Source: Streptomyces neyagawaensis
Lineage (GTDB): Bacteria > Actinomycetota > Actinomycetes > Streptomycetales > Streptomycetaceae
Length of the DNA: 64,000 bases
NCBI RefSeq assembly: GCF_023516595.1
Contig: NZ_JAMGBG010000119.1
Span: 29,355 to 93,354 of the forward strand
Direction: 5' to 3'
Positions 25,924-34,744 of this stretch are shown piece after piece (positions within the stretch are counted from its first letter, which is position 1; every line of letters starts with the position of its first letter). Below the pieces are notes generated by a model that had not been told where the DNA came from, made no database searches, and saw nothing but the letters and a program-made list of their open reading frames with translations. The translations under genes were made by a program, and so were the position numbers.

Positions 25924-26529
25924 ACCCGGGGTGTGGCCGTGGGTGAGCGCGTTGCCCAGCAGGTTGGCGACGGCGCGGCGCAGCAGTCCCGCGTCGGCGA
26001 GGACGACCACGGCTTCGGCCCGGACGGCCACTTGGTGCCCGTGCGCCGGGGTGTCGGCGACGACGGCATCGACGAGCTGGTCGAGCCGTAGTGGCTCCCG
26101 TTCCAGCGGGACGGCGCCGGCCATCAGCCGGGCGCGGGTGAGCAGGTCGTCGACCAGCTCGCTCATCCGGGTGGACTGGCGCAGTGTGCGGCGCAGCACT
26201 TCGTGGCTGTCCGCCTCCCCGCGCAGGCCGGTCTCGGCGAGCAACCGCATCGAGGTGACGGGTGTGCGCAGGTCGTGGGCGGCGTCGGCGAAGAAGGCCT
26301 CTTGCTGGTCGAGTGCCGTGAGCGCCGGCCGGACGGCGCGTCCGGCGAGCCAGCGGCCGGCCATGGCCGAAAGGGCTACCAGGACCGCACAGGCGATGGT
26401 GAGGAACAGCCTCAGCCGCCCGTGGCTGTCCAGGTGCCCGGAGATGTCGACGGCCGCGACCACCACGGCGTCCGTCGTGCCGGCCGGTCCGGTGACGGGC
26501 TCGGCGGACAGGCGCAGCCGACGGCCCCC
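25924..26529 (-). pseudogene. histidine kinase fragment (transmembrane, HisKA, partial ATPase)
   Basis: A minus-strand reading frame with a transmembrane helix (LFLTIACAVLVALSAMAG), a HAMP-like linker, the H-box AAHDLRTPVTSMRLLAETG and the N-box AVANLLGNALTHGH. After the N-box the sequence loses kinase character and lacks the D-, F- and G-boxes. At its N-terminal side it runs without a stop into a LamG-type sequence (26530-26795). It is therefore truncated at both ends and cannot be an active kinase. Confidence 0.75.
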
Positions 26530-26795
26530 TTCACCGGAACCGGACCAGCCGCCGGTGCCATTCACGGTTCCGTCCCGGCCATTGCCCGAGGCGTCCGCCG
26601 CCACCGTGCCCGAGGTGGCGTCGAGCTTGTACCAGAGGGCCAGGCCGTCGGTGATCTCCGCCGCCCGGGCAGGGGCCGCCGGATCGACGACGCCGCCAGA
26701 AACGAGACGGCGGCCGCCACGGCTGCCAGAGCGCCCTGCCGGAAACTCGGGCGGCGCTGTGCTGTCACGCCGCGCGTTCGAAAAGTATCCGGCAT
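26530..26795 (-). pseudogene. N-terminus of a secreted LamG-like protein, fused to a kinase fragment
   Basis: From ATG 26795 the minus strand encodes a signal-peptide-like start (MPDTFRTRGVTAQ, then FRQGALAAVAAAVSFL). After a one-base frame change near 26700 it reads EITDGLALWYKLDATSG and ADASGNGRDGTVNGT, the first strands of a laminin-G/concanavalin-like domain common in actinobacterial arabinan and xylan hydrolases. The domain breaks off and continues in frame as a histidine kinase. It lies 81 bases after the GH43-like gene, so it was probably that gene's operon partner. Confidence 0.65.
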
Positions 26796-26834
26796 GCCGG
26801 ACAGCTCCTTTCGGTCTGGTGGAGCGATCGGTGG

Positions 26835-26861
26835 GTGGGGGCGCCGTGCAGGCGCCCCCAC
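26835..26861 (-). terminator. strong hairpin after the GH43-like gene
   Basis: GTGGGGGCGCC, loop GTGCA, GGCGCCCCCAC: a perfect 11-bp GC-rich stem just downstream of the hydrolase stop. It may be a terminator or an mRNA-stabilising hairpin between two operon genes. Confidence 0.7.
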
Positions 26862-26875
26862 CTTGTCGGGTCGGA

Positions 26876-28306
26876 TCAGTCCGTCACGCGGAAGGTGGCG
26901 TCGCCGCGCCCTGTCGCGGTGGTGATCGGGTCGAGCTTCAGTTGGTAGGCGTAGTGGCGGATGTAGCGGTCGGGGTGGTTGTAGGACTGGAAGGAGGACC
27001 AGGTGGGCTCGGCGAGGCCAGCGACCTGCTTGAAGGTGGCGTCCGCGGCGAACTGGGCGGTGCCGTCGTTGCGGACCAGCTGGAAGTCGTAGTTGGCGTG
27101 GCGCAGGAAGTAGCCGGGGTTGTTCACCGACTCGAAGGAGACGGTGCCGGTGCCGGCCAGACCGGGCCGGATCCGGAACTTGGCGTCGTCGCTGGTGATG
27201 TTCTGGTCGATGCGCACGTCGAAGTTGGCGTGCCGGACGTACCGGTCCTGGAAGTTGAACGACTGGAGCCGCTTGGCGGGGGTGTTGACGTACCGGGCGA
27301 GGACCCGGGTTTCCTCCGCGGCGGTGAGCGTCATGATCGAGCCGTGGCGCTTCTTGTTGACGCCCAGGCTGTAGCTGCCCGATGCCGGGAGCTGGTAGGT
27401 GCCGACGGCGGAGGGATTGGTCGTCGTGACCGGCATGTACCCGCCGCGGGAGGCGTACTGGTCGAGGTACAGGGTCCACTCGTTGCGGTCGCGGAACTTC
27501 ATCCACATCGGGCCCTCGACCTGGGCGCCGGTCAGGCCGATGCCGGAGAGGTTGCCGAGATTGGTCCACGTCCCGAGGATCGAGTTGCTGCCTTCGAGGG
27601 TGATCTGTCCGTCACCGGAGGCCCGTACGTAACGGTAGTTGCCGACACCGGCCGGGACCTCGACGATCTGGGTGTCGATGAGTTCCTGGGCACCGGGCCG
27701 GTCGATGTAGATCTGCGGGGTGGTGATGGAGCGGAAGTCGCTGGTGCGGGCGTAGAAGATGCGGTGCTTGGTCTTGCCGTCGAGGGGCACGTTCGTCGCC
27801 CAGTACAGGACGTAGTCGTTGGTCTCCGGGTTCCAGATCGCCTCCGGCGCCCAGGCGTTGCGCCCGTCAGGGATCGCGCCGGCCACGTTGAGCAGCCACG
27901 GCTCCGACCAGCTGACCAGATCCGTCGACTCCCACACCACGATGCTGCGGCTGCCGTTGTTGATGGAGCCGTCCACCGTCGAGCCGCAGCCCCAACACAG
28001 GTCGGTCGCGATGATCCAGTACTTGCTGCCGTCAGGGGACCTCACCAGCGCGGGGTCACGCACGCCCTTGGTGCCGACCGTGGAGCGCAGGATCGGCGCT
28101 CCACCGTTGAGGTCGTTCCAGTGCAGGCCGTCCGCGCTGTGCGCGAGGTACATCTGCTGACCGGCAGAACCCTCCCCGGTGAAGTGCAGCATCAGATAGC
28201 CCGGGTCCGCGGCGGCCGCCCGCTCGGGTGCGGCCAGGGATTGGGAGGTGAAGAAGAGGCCGACGGTGAGGAATATCGCCGCGAGCCGGGTGAGCAGCCT
28301 TGCCAT
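26876..28306 (-). CDS. secreted GH43-like arabinan/arabinofuranosidase-type hydrolase with AbfB (CBM42) domain
   Basis: A roughly 476-residue secreted protein with a signal peptide (MARLLTRLAAIFLTVGLFF to about residue 35). The N-terminal five-bladed propeller shows GH43-like blades: VRDPALVRSPDGSKYWII, VVWESTDLVSWSEP, AWAPEAIWNPETNDYVLYWA and VEGPMWMKF. The C-terminal 140 residues contain repeated SFNFQDRYVRHANF / NPGYFLRHANYDF / NHPDRYIRHYAY units of the arabinose-binding AbfB fold. ATG 28306 has AGGA at 8 bases. It acts outside the cell on arabinose-containing polysaccharide. It is unrelated to the aromatic genes and probably native chromosome. Confidence 0.87.
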   Translation of the reverse strand: MARLLTRLAAIFLTVGLFFTSQSLAAPERAAAADPGYLMLHFTGEGSAGQQMYLAHSADGLHWNDLNGGAPILRSTVGTKGVRDPALVRSPDGSKYWIIATDLCWGCGSTVDGSINNGSRSIVVWESTDLVSWSEPWLLNVAGAIPDGRNAWAPEAIWNPETNDYVLYWATNVPLDGKTKHRIFYARTSDFRSITTPQIYIDRPGAQELIDTQIVEVPAGVGNYRYVRASGDGQITLEGSNSILGTWTNLGNLSGIGLTGAQVEGPMWMKFRDRNEWTLYLDQYASRGGYMPVTTTNPSAVGTYQLPASGSYSLGVNKKRHGSIMTLTAAEETRVLARYVNTPAKRLQSFNFQDRYVRHANFDVRIDQNITSDDAKFRIRPGLAGTGTVSFESVNNPGYFLRHANYDFQLVRNDGTAQFAADATFKQVAGLAEPTWSSFQSYNHPDRYIRHYAYQLKLDPITTATGRGDATFRVTD

Positions 28307-28328
28307 GTGCGTGTCCTGTCTTTTCTTT

Positions 28329-28582
28329 CTACGGGTGCCGGGACGGGGCGGCAATGTGATTCCGGGCGCGTGACCACTGGAAGCCGGTGGCTGTGCCGAT
28401 GGCGCGTTGTCCGATCAGGGCCAGGTCAGTGCCCGAGGCGCCGACGTCGCTGACGCGCGCGAGGGGAGTGGCCGTACCCGTCCCGGCCGTCTCGCTGGGG
28501 CGAGGACAGCGAGCGCCGTGGCCGTGGAGAAACGCCGGGGGGCGATCTGTTCCATGCCGGCAGTGGCGGGAGCAACGCTCAT
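28329..28582 (-). pseudogene. possible decayed secreted-protein start
   Basis: From ATG 28582 the minus strand gives a short signal-like start (MSVAPATAGMEQIAPRR, then STATALAVLA), stops soon, and continues in a shifted frame as GTDLALIGQRAIGTATGFQW to a stop at 28329. I do not recognise the family. It looks like the frameshifted beginning of a gene in front of the GH43-like hydrolase. The rest of 28583-29042 shows only the inverted repeat listed next and no gene. Confidence 0.3.
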
Positions 28583-28642
28583 GACAGAGACATCCTTGTT
28601 TCACGTCGCGGAGCGGAAGCGAGGGCGACTGGGCAGTGACTC

Positions 28643-28681
28643 ACGAATGACATCTCGTTCGACATATCGGACATCATTCGT
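28643..28681 (-). promoter_or_regulatory. inverted repeat, likely operator of the arabinan-hydrolase operon
   Basis: ACGAATGA (28643-28650) and TCATTCGT (28674-28681) form a perfect 8-bp inverted repeat. The 23-bp centre contains related GACAT/GATGTC elements, including TCGACATATCGG. It lies about 60-100 bases upstream of the decayed start at 28582 and 340 bases upstream of the hydrolase. This fits a sugar-responsive repressor site, but the regulator is not in the window. Confidence 0.45.
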
Positions 28682-29042
28682 GGATTCGGCAAAAGTTAGA
28701 GCGGGGTTAAAGCGGGTGTCAAGATGGGTGAAGACCGCAGAAACAGCGTTGCTCCTCCGTTCCCTCCGTCCCCTGACCTCTGGACGGGGTCGTGCTACAG
28801 GAGACGCACCGACACGTCGCCCATAACGGAAAGCACGCGACGTGACGAAGGCGTACGGCGACACCTGAGAGGCGACCCCCACGAAGCCCGAGAGTTCGCC
28901 GTGGCAAACTGTCGTGGCTGACCGTTTCCCGCGCTCCTGCTTTCCCGGTGACGAGGGGGAACCGCGTGAACGGGCTGGACCACCATGTCTGTTGGTGCCA
29001 TGGAGATCACAACGTCGTACGCACATCTGCGGTGCTGGGCAG

Positions 29043-29844
29043 ATGGGCAAGGTGTGGCAAGGACACGTCATCGATGGCACGCGCTTCGTGGTCCCGGCGT
29101 CCGGTGTGACGCCGAGGCACGTGCTGTGCGCGGTCGGCGTGGGCACTGGATCCCGATGTCATCAGCCGGGTGGTCGAGGAGGCGGGCGGCGGGGACTTCG
29201 AACTCGACGCGTTCCAGCGAGAGCCGGACCCCCGGATGCATGAGGCGTTTGACTCCGCGCTCCACTCCCGCAGGATCATCGACGACTGGGCCGCGGTGGA
29301 CGCACACGACTCGGTCGCCTACGTCCCGCGATCTCCCAGGCCACCGGTCTCGACGTGTCCCGCCGGGCGCTGGCCCTGACCGCAGCCCTGCTGGCCAACG
29401 GGGTCACCGCGGTGAAGAACGAATCCAGGGGGTTGGCCTGCGGTCGGGAGCGGTGGCTGGCCCTGGCGAGCGAGGCGGCGGCCGCCGAGACCGCGGACGA
29501 CCTGGTCCTCGCCCTCGTCCGGGCGTGGGCCGTGCGGGTGATCCACGACGGGGGGCTACTACAGCTACATCGGGCAGCTCGCCATGCAGACCTGCATGCG
29601 CGAGGTCGGCGAACTCGCCCGCGAGCACAGGCGCGGGCAGTGGAACAACGACGCCCACACCCCCGACGATCCGACGCCGGGCGGTTACCGCGACTACACG
29701 GGCATGGTGCCGATGCTGGCCACCACCCTGCGCCTGCTCGCGGCCCACGGCCCGCACGGGCCGGTGTGGTGGCGCTACGGCCACATGACTTGGCAAGCCC
29801 TCGCCGACGCCCTGGTTGCTGGTTGGGCTTCCGGGGCAGGGTAG
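29043..29844 (+). pseudogene. unidentified gene broken by at least three frameshifts
   Basis: Four consecutive plus-strand segments in different frames read as one protein: MGKVWQGHVIDGTRFVVPAS (from 29043), VISRVVEEAGGGDFELDAFQ (from about 29158), RRALALTAALLANGVTAVKN (from about 29358) and LAMQTCMREVGELAREHRRG to a stop at 29844. Codon use in each segment is coding-like. I do not recognise the family. The number of breaks makes sequencing error less likely than genuine decay, but errors cannot be excluded. Confidence 0.6.
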
Positions 29845-29937
29845 CGTGAGCTGCTGATCATGTGATTGGATCCGCGCCGTTTTTCGTGCCGGCCACCGCG
29901 TGAATGACACACCGGACGAGGAAACAGCGGCTGACCG

Positions 29938-30921
29938 ATGAACACGAAGACCAGACCCTTCCTGCCCTCCGGACGGCCGCTCGGAGCCGTCGGCCTGGGC
30001 TGTGCCGGAATGAGCCCCTGGATGTACGCCCGCCCGCAACCCGACGACCAGGCTTCAGCCGCGCTGCTGCACACAGCCTTGGACCTTGGCGTCACACTCC
30101 TGGACACCGCGGGCGTATACGGTGAAGGTCACAACGAGACGCTGATCGGCCAGACCTTGGGCCTCCGCCGCTGCGAGGCGTTCCTCGCCACCAAGGTCGG
30201 CTTGGTCGTGGACGACCTCGCGGCCATGGCGCTGCATCGCGACGGCAGACCAACACACCTGCGCAACGCGGTCGAGGCGAGCCTGCGCCGCCTGCGTACC
30301 GACACCGTGGACCTGTGCTACCTGCACCGTATCGACCCGGCCGTGCCTCTGGAGGACAGCTGGGGCGCCCTCGCCGAAATGGTGGCAGAGGGCAAGATAG
30401 GCCACCTCGGCCTCTCGGACGTCCGCACCCAGGAGGCCGAACAGGCACATCGCATCCACCCCGTCGCCGCCATCCAGTCCGAGCTCTCCCTTTGGTCTCG
30501 ACTATCGCTCGGCACCCGGGCACATGAGGAGGACACCGTCGGCTGGTGCGCCCGCAACGGTGCCTTGTTCGTCCCCTTCGCGCCCCTGGGACGCGGATTC
30601 CTCACCGGCACCATCACCCCCAACACCCCCTTCCCGCCCAGCGACCTGCGCGCCCGCCACCCCCGCTTCACCCCTCCGGCCCGCGCAGCGAACCTACAGA
30701 TCGTCACCGTCCTGCGCACGGTGGCAGAGCGCCACGCCGTGACCCCGGCCCAGATCGCTCTCGCCTGGACTCTCGCCCAGGGCCAGCACATCATCCCCAT
30801 CCCCGGTACTACCCGCCCGACGTACCTACGGGACAACATTCACGCAGCGGACCTAGAACTGACGCCCCAAGACCTCGCCGATCTCAACAACGCACCCCCG
30901 GCGACCGAGGACCACTCCTGA
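29938..30921 (+). CDS. aldo/keto reductase
   Basis: A 327-residue NADPH-dependent aldo/keto reductase. The catalytic tetrad is visible: D in LLDTAGVYGEG, the Y that follows, K in ATKVG and H in DLCYLHRID. The barrel ends with IPIPGTTRPTYLRDNI, the usual cofactor-binding region. Length is normal. It stands alone between a pseudogene and the IS3 elements, so no pathway can be assigned. Confidence 0.92.
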   Translation: MNTKTRPFLPSGRPLGAVGLGCAGMSPWMYARPQPDDQASAALLHTALDLGVTLLDTAGVYGEGHNETLIGQTLGLRRCEAFLATKVGLVVDDLAAMALHRDGRPTHLRNAVEASLRRLRTDTVDLCYLHRIDPAVPLEDSWGALAEMVAEGKIGHLGLSDVRTQEAEQAHRIHPVAAIQSELSLWSRLSLGTRAHEEDTVGWCARNGALFVPFAPLGRGFLTGTITPNTPFPPSDLRARHPRFTPPARAANLQIVTVLRTVAERHAVTPAQIALAWTLAQGQHIIPIPGTTRPTYLRDNIHAADLELTPQDLADLNNAPPATEDHS

Positions 30922-31167
30922 CAACCATCACTCACAGGCGAAACGCTCCAAGACCACCCACAGGGCACCTGGCCTGCGGACGGACCTCACAGGAGAAGGG
31001 CGGCGGTCAGGGTGAGCAGGGAGCGGGGCAGGGGCACAGCAGTCGTCACGCGACGGCCTCCCATCTGGTTATGTACGTGACTGCGGGAGCCGTTTCGATG
31101 TGAAGCGCTCCGGGTCTGATGGAGGCTCCGGACTGTCCCGAGTTGCGTGGAGTCGAGTTGCCTGGTT

Positions 31168-32013
31168 TCAGGCTACCGGCGGGGTGCGGAGTTCGTACTC
31201 CACCGGACTGAGCATGCCCAGCGCGGAATGCCTGCGCTGTCGGTTGTGGAAGATTTCCAGGTACTCAAAGAGTGCGGTGGACAGCTCCAGACGCGTTCGC
31301 CACCGTCTGCGGTTGAGCAGTTCAACCTGGACCCGGGCCCAGAAGGACTCCATCATCGCGTTGTCCACGCAGTCCCCGATGGAGCCCATCGAGGGCAGCA
31401 GGCCGGAGGCCCTCGCGCGCTGGGTGAACGCCCAGGACCCGAACTGCACTCCGTGGTCGGAATGGATGATGGTGCCACCCGGCCGCGGGGAGCGGTTGCC
31501 GATGGCCATGGCCAGGGCGTTGGTGGTCAGGGCCGCAGTGGGCGAGGCGTCGATCGACCAGCCCACCACGCGTCGGGAGAACGTGTCCAGGACGACCGCG
31601 CAGTACACCCTTCCTTCCAGAGTGGGGTGCTCGGTGATGTCCGTGACCCATAACTGGTCGCGGGCGTGACGGGTGAAGTTGCGCTCCACCAGGTCGGTGA
31701 CGGACGGGGTCACGTGCTTGGCGCGGTGGCGCCGGTTGCCGGGCAGGCCGTGCAGGCCGGCGCGCTGCATCAGCAGTTCCACGGTGCCGTGGCTGACATG
31801 GATGCTCAGGCCCAGACGGAGCTCGGCGTGCACCCGGCGGGAGCCGTAGGTACCGCGGGAGGCGGTGTGGATGCCCACGATGGCCTCGGTCAGCCACGCG
31901 TGCTTGACCAGCCGGTTCGACGGCGGACGGTCCCGCCAGGCGTAGTACCCGGACTCGGCGACATGCAGCACCCGGCAGGCCAGCTGCACCGGAAGGTGCT
32001 CACGGGCCATCAC
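31168..32013 (-). CDS. IS3-family transposase orfB (DDE integrase core)
   Basis: A 281-residue transposase. The N-terminal HTH_21 part shows IHTASRGTYGSRRVHAELR. The integrase core has the DDE residues in WVTDITEH, IIHSDHGVQF and the SFWARVQVELL glutamate region. It ends with IFHNRQRRHSALGMLSP, the IS3/IS150 C-terminal box. Its start overlaps the orfA stop (ATGA at 32010-32013), which suits translational coupling or frameshifting to OrfAB. Confidence 0.95.
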   Translation of the reverse strand: MMAREHLPVQLACRVLHVAESGYYAWRDRPPSNRLVKHAWLTEAIVGIHTASRGTYGSRRVHAELRLGLSIHVSHGTVELLMQRAGLHGLPGNRRHRAKHVTPSVTDLVERNFTRHARDQLWVTDITEHPTLEGRVYCAVVLDTFSRRVVGWSIDASPTAALTTNALAMAIGNRSPRPGGTIIHSDHGVQFGSWAFTQRARASGLLPSMGSIGDCVDNAMMESFWARVQVELLNRRRWRTRLELSTALFEYLEIFHNRQRRHSALGMLSPVEYELRTPPVA

Positions 32014-32312
32014 GCGGATGGCTTCGAACCGTCTTTTGGGGACGTCACCTCACCCAGCAGTTCGGCAGCCCGCCGGTGGATGGCCACCTCAGCCTCCAGC
32101 TCGGCGATACGCTTGCGGGCCGCAGCGAGCTCGGACAGGTCGCTGCTGTTCGTGCCGGGCAACTGCCCCGTATCGATGAGGTACTGGCGACGCCAGACAT
32201 AGATCGTCTGGTCGCTGATGCCCAGGAGCCGGGCGACCTCAGCGACCTTCCTTCCGGATGCGACGAGATCGAGAACCTTGCGGCGGAATTCGGGCGGATA
32301 TCTGCGGGGCAT
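32010..32312 (-). CDS. IS3-family transposase orfA
   Basis: A 100-residue helix-turn-helix protein: YPPEFRRKVLDLVASG, ARLLGISDQTIYVWRRQY, then a leucine-zipper-like helix (ELAAARKRIAELEAEVAIH). The start at 32312 follows GGAGG at 5 bases, and an upstream in-frame ATG at 32342 lacks a site. It binds the terminal repeats of the inner element together with OrfB. Confidence 0.92.
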   Translation of the reverse strand: MPRRYPPEFRRKVLDLVASGRKVAEVARLLGISDQTIYVWRRQYLIDTGQLPGTNSSDLSELAAARKRIAELEAEVAIHRRAAELLGEVTSPKDGSKPSA

Positions 32313-32407
32313 CACGGCCTCCGGAAGCTGCTGGATCGTCAATTGTCCAGCAATCCGACTCCATCAGACCCAGGGCAGACCACTCGATTCCCTGAGAGGA
32401 TCGAGTC

Positions 32408-32731
32408 ATGGCGCGTCCGTCCCCCTATCCGTCCGAGCTTCGTGAGCGTGCGGTGCGCATGGTCGCGGAGATCCGTCCCAACTACCCGACCGAGTGGGCC
32501 GCGATGAAGGCAATTGCGGCGAAGTTGGGCATCGGTGCCGCAGAGACGGTGCGGACGTGGGTCCGCAAGGCCGAGGTCGACGCCGGCCGGCGGCCCGGCA
32601 CCACGTCAGACGAGGCCGCGGAGATCAAGCGGCTCAAGGCCGAGAACGCCGAGCTGCGGGCGAACGAGATCTTGAAGGCGGCGTCGGCTTTCTTCGCGGC
32701 CGAGCTCGACCGGCCGTCGAAGCGCTCGTAG
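32408..32731 (+). CDS. IS3-family transposase orfA of the outer element
   Basis: A 107-residue HTH protein (YPSELRERAVRMVAEI, then KLGIGAAETVRTWVRKAEVD and a coiled stretch AAEIKRLKAENAELRANEIL). It differs from the orfA of the inner element and belongs to the ISs whose orfB follows on the plus strand in the -1 frame. GAGAGGA stands before the ATG. Confidence 0.92.
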   Translation: MARPSPYPSELRERAVRMVAEIRPNYPTEWAAMKAIAAKLGIGAAETVRTWVRKAEVDAGRRPGTTSDEAAEIKRLKAENAELRANEILKAASAFFAAELDRPSKRS

Positions 32732-33649
32732 CGTTCATCGACGCTCACCGCGAGGTGTTCGGAGTCGAGCCGATCTGTCGAGTCCTGACCAGCCACGGAC
32801 TCAAGATCGCGACGAGCACCTACTACGCGGCGAAGAACCGCGCTCCCAGGACCCGGACAGTCCGCGACGCGGAGCTGAGGAGGCAGATCAGCCGTGTCCA
32901 CACGGACAACTTCGGCGTCTACGGGGTCGCGGAAGGTCTGGCGGCAGCTGCATCGTGAAGGCATACCGGTGGCCCGCTGCACGGTCGCCCGGCTGATGCA
33001 AGGCCTCGGTCTCCAGGGCGCCCGACGAGGGAGGAAGATCCGCACCACCATCCGGGACGACGGCCACGAGCGGGCCGCTGACCTGCTCAGGCGCGACTTC
33101 ACCGCGTCTCGCCCGAATCAGCGGTGGGTCGCCGACTTCACGTATGTCGCCACCTGGTCCGGGGTCGTCTACGTCGCGTTCGTCGTGGATGTGTTCTCCC
33201 GGGCGATCGTCGGCTGGTCCGCCTCCACCAGCAAGCGGGCCAAGCTCGTCCTCGACGCCGTGGACATGGCCTTGTGGCGCCGTGACCGAGCCGGAACTCC
33301 CGCTGGTCCGGGGCTGGTTCATCATTCGGATGCGGGCAGTCAATACACGTCTTTCGCGTTCACCGCGCACCTCCTCGAGGCCGGCATCGACGCCTCGATC
33401 GGTACGGTCGGAGACGCTCTGGACAACGCCCTCATGGAATCCCAGATCGGCCTCTACAAAACCGAGTTGATAAAGCCCCGCAGGCCCTGGCATGGCCTGG
33501 CCGACGTCGAACTCGCCACAGCGGAATGGGCCGACTGGTTCAACTACCAGCGTCTCCACACCGCGATCGGGCACATCCCGCCCCACGAGCACGAGATCAA
33601 CTACTACGCTCAACACCAGCCCCAACCGGCGGCGGGAGTCAGCGTATAG
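32731..33649 (+). pseudogene. IS3-family orfB of the outer element, frameshifted
   Basis: The N-terminal part (FIDAHREVFGVEPICRVL, then DNFGVYGV) is read in the -1 frame of orfA. Near 32930 one extra base shifts the continuation (RKVWRQLHREGIPVARCTV to the stop at 33649) into another frame. The integrase core is otherwise complete: WVADFTYVATW, VHHSDAGSQYTS, NALMESQIGLYKTEL and FNYQRLHTAIGHIPP. The element is thus not autonomous unless the break is a sequencing error. Confidence 0.85.
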
Positions 33650-33850
33650 AGCCTCCACCGATCCCGGAGCGCTTCATTGTGCTGTTTCCCGTATGAGTCG
33701 GCTCGTGAAGCCCACGGCGCACAGTCGCGCGTTCCGCAGGCAAGGGCGGACACTGCTGCCATCCAATCGCAGATCCCTGGTGATGGAGAGGCGCGGAAAC
33801 AATCTTGCACCTCTGCGGCGTTGTCGATCACCGAGCCGAGGAGGGGAAGA

Positions 33851-34738
33851 GTGTCGGGCCTGAAGCTGTTCCACACGACGGAAGGCAACGTGACAGAGGT
33901 CGCGCCGCGCCTTGCCGAGGTCGAGGCGGATGTGCAGGGTCTCGTCGAGGCGCACATGCAGACAATGCTGGGCGTGCGGTTCCTGGCGAGCGAGTACAGC
34001 ACCGGTCCTGTGCACGGGGGACGTATCGACTCGCTCGGCCTAGACGAGAACAACGCGCCCGTGATCGTCGAGTACAAGCGCGGCACCGACGCCGGCGTGA
34101 TCAACCAGGGCCTCTTCTACATGTCCTGGCTCCTCGATCATCGGGATGCGTTTCACCGGTTGGTGCGCGAGCGGCTCGGACCGGCGGTCGCTTCCCAGGT
34201 TGTGTGGAGCGCGCCACGGCTCATCTGCGTGGCCGGTGACTTCAACCGCTACGACGTCCATGCCGTTCGTGAGCACCGCCGCAGCATCGACCTGGTGCGC
34301 TACCGCTTTTACGGCGCCGAGCACCTGGGCCTGGAGACCGTGGCCTCGGTCGTCGGACAGCCTGTGGGCGCCCGGTCGGGAAGCCGTGCGGCCGCAGCCC
34401 CGCGAGCGCGCGGGGGAGCGAGTGGGATGGAGGATCTGGCGGCGGCGGTCGATGAGGTTCTGCGGGGTCTGGGCGGTGACGCGATCGCGGTGCAGCGCCA
34501 GCAGTACCGCGCCTTCCGGCGACTTCGGAACTTCGCCTGCGTGTGCACCCCGCGGCAGTCCAAGGTACTGGTGTACCTCAAGGTGGACCCCACACAGGTA
34601 GAACTGTCTCCGGGGTTCACCCGTGATGTCACGGGGCTGGGGCACCACGGTACGGGGGACCTGGAAGTGCGATTGCGCACGGACCGGGATCTGGAGCGGG
34701 CCGAAGGCCTGTTCCGTCTCGGCTACGCCGTGGCGTAG
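33851..34738 (+). CDS. PD-(D/E)XK nuclease-like protein with DUF5655 domain
   Basis: A 295-residue protein starting at GTG 33851 (GAGGGGAAGA upstream). The N-terminal half resembles NucS/DUF91-type nucleases: GGRIDSLGLDENNAPVIVEY followed by KRGTDAGVINQGLFYMSWL gives a D...ExK active-site pattern. The C-terminal part (VLVYLKVDPTQVELSPGFTR, then GTGDLEVRLRTDRDLERAE) matches the DUF5655 domain. Such proteins are annotated as endonucleases, but targets are unknown. It lies between the IS3 elements and the conjugative element and could belong to either. Confidence 0.75.
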   Translation: MSGLKLFHTTEGNVTEVAPRLAEVEADVQGLVEAHMQTMLGVRFLASEYSTGPVHGGRIDSLGLDENNAPVIVEYKRGTDAGVINQGLFYMSWLLDHRDAFHRLVRERLGPAVASQVVWSAPRLICVAGDFNRYDVHAVREHRRSIDLVRYRFYGAEHLGLETVASVVGQPVGARSGSRAAAAPRARGGASGMEDLAAAVDEVLRGLGGDAIAVQRQQYRAFRRLRNFACVCTPRQSKVLVYLKVDPTQVELSPGFTRDVTGLGHHGTGDLEVRLRTDRDLERAEGLFRLGYAVA

Positions 34739-34744
34739 AGGCTT

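Larger units (their letters stand above)
31112..32371 (-). mobile_element. IS3-family element (inner copy), complete
   Basis: It is bounded by GGGTCTGATGGAG (31112-31124) and its exact complement (32359-32371). More imperfect matches run inward over about 35 bases. It carries overlapping orfA and orfB on the minus strand, both intact, so it may be active. The exact ends are uncertain by a few bases because the repeat overlaps the outer element's terminal repeat. Confidence 0.7.
31101..33676. mobile_element. IS3-family element (outer copy) interrupted by another IS3-family element
   Basis: TGAAGCGCTCCGGG at 31101-31114 and its complement at 33663-33676 are perfect 14-bp terminal repeats. Further matching bases follow inward (GGAGGCTC at 31121-31128). 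The right half carries plus-strand orfA and a broken orfB (32408-33649). A different IS3-family element sits inside the left terminal repeat. No matching target duplication is seen at the outer ends (ATG versus TTG), so the whole may have lost its original flank. Confidence 0.7.

Noticed and set aside
25508..28453. Plus-strand 981-codon frame over the kinase fragment and GH43-like gene
   Set aside because: Antisense of the secreted hydrolase, which has a signal peptide and GH43/AbfB features on the minus strand.
31098..33679. Target-site duplication of the outer IS3 element
   Set aside because: The flanking triplets (ATG and TTG) do not match; no duplication can be claimed.
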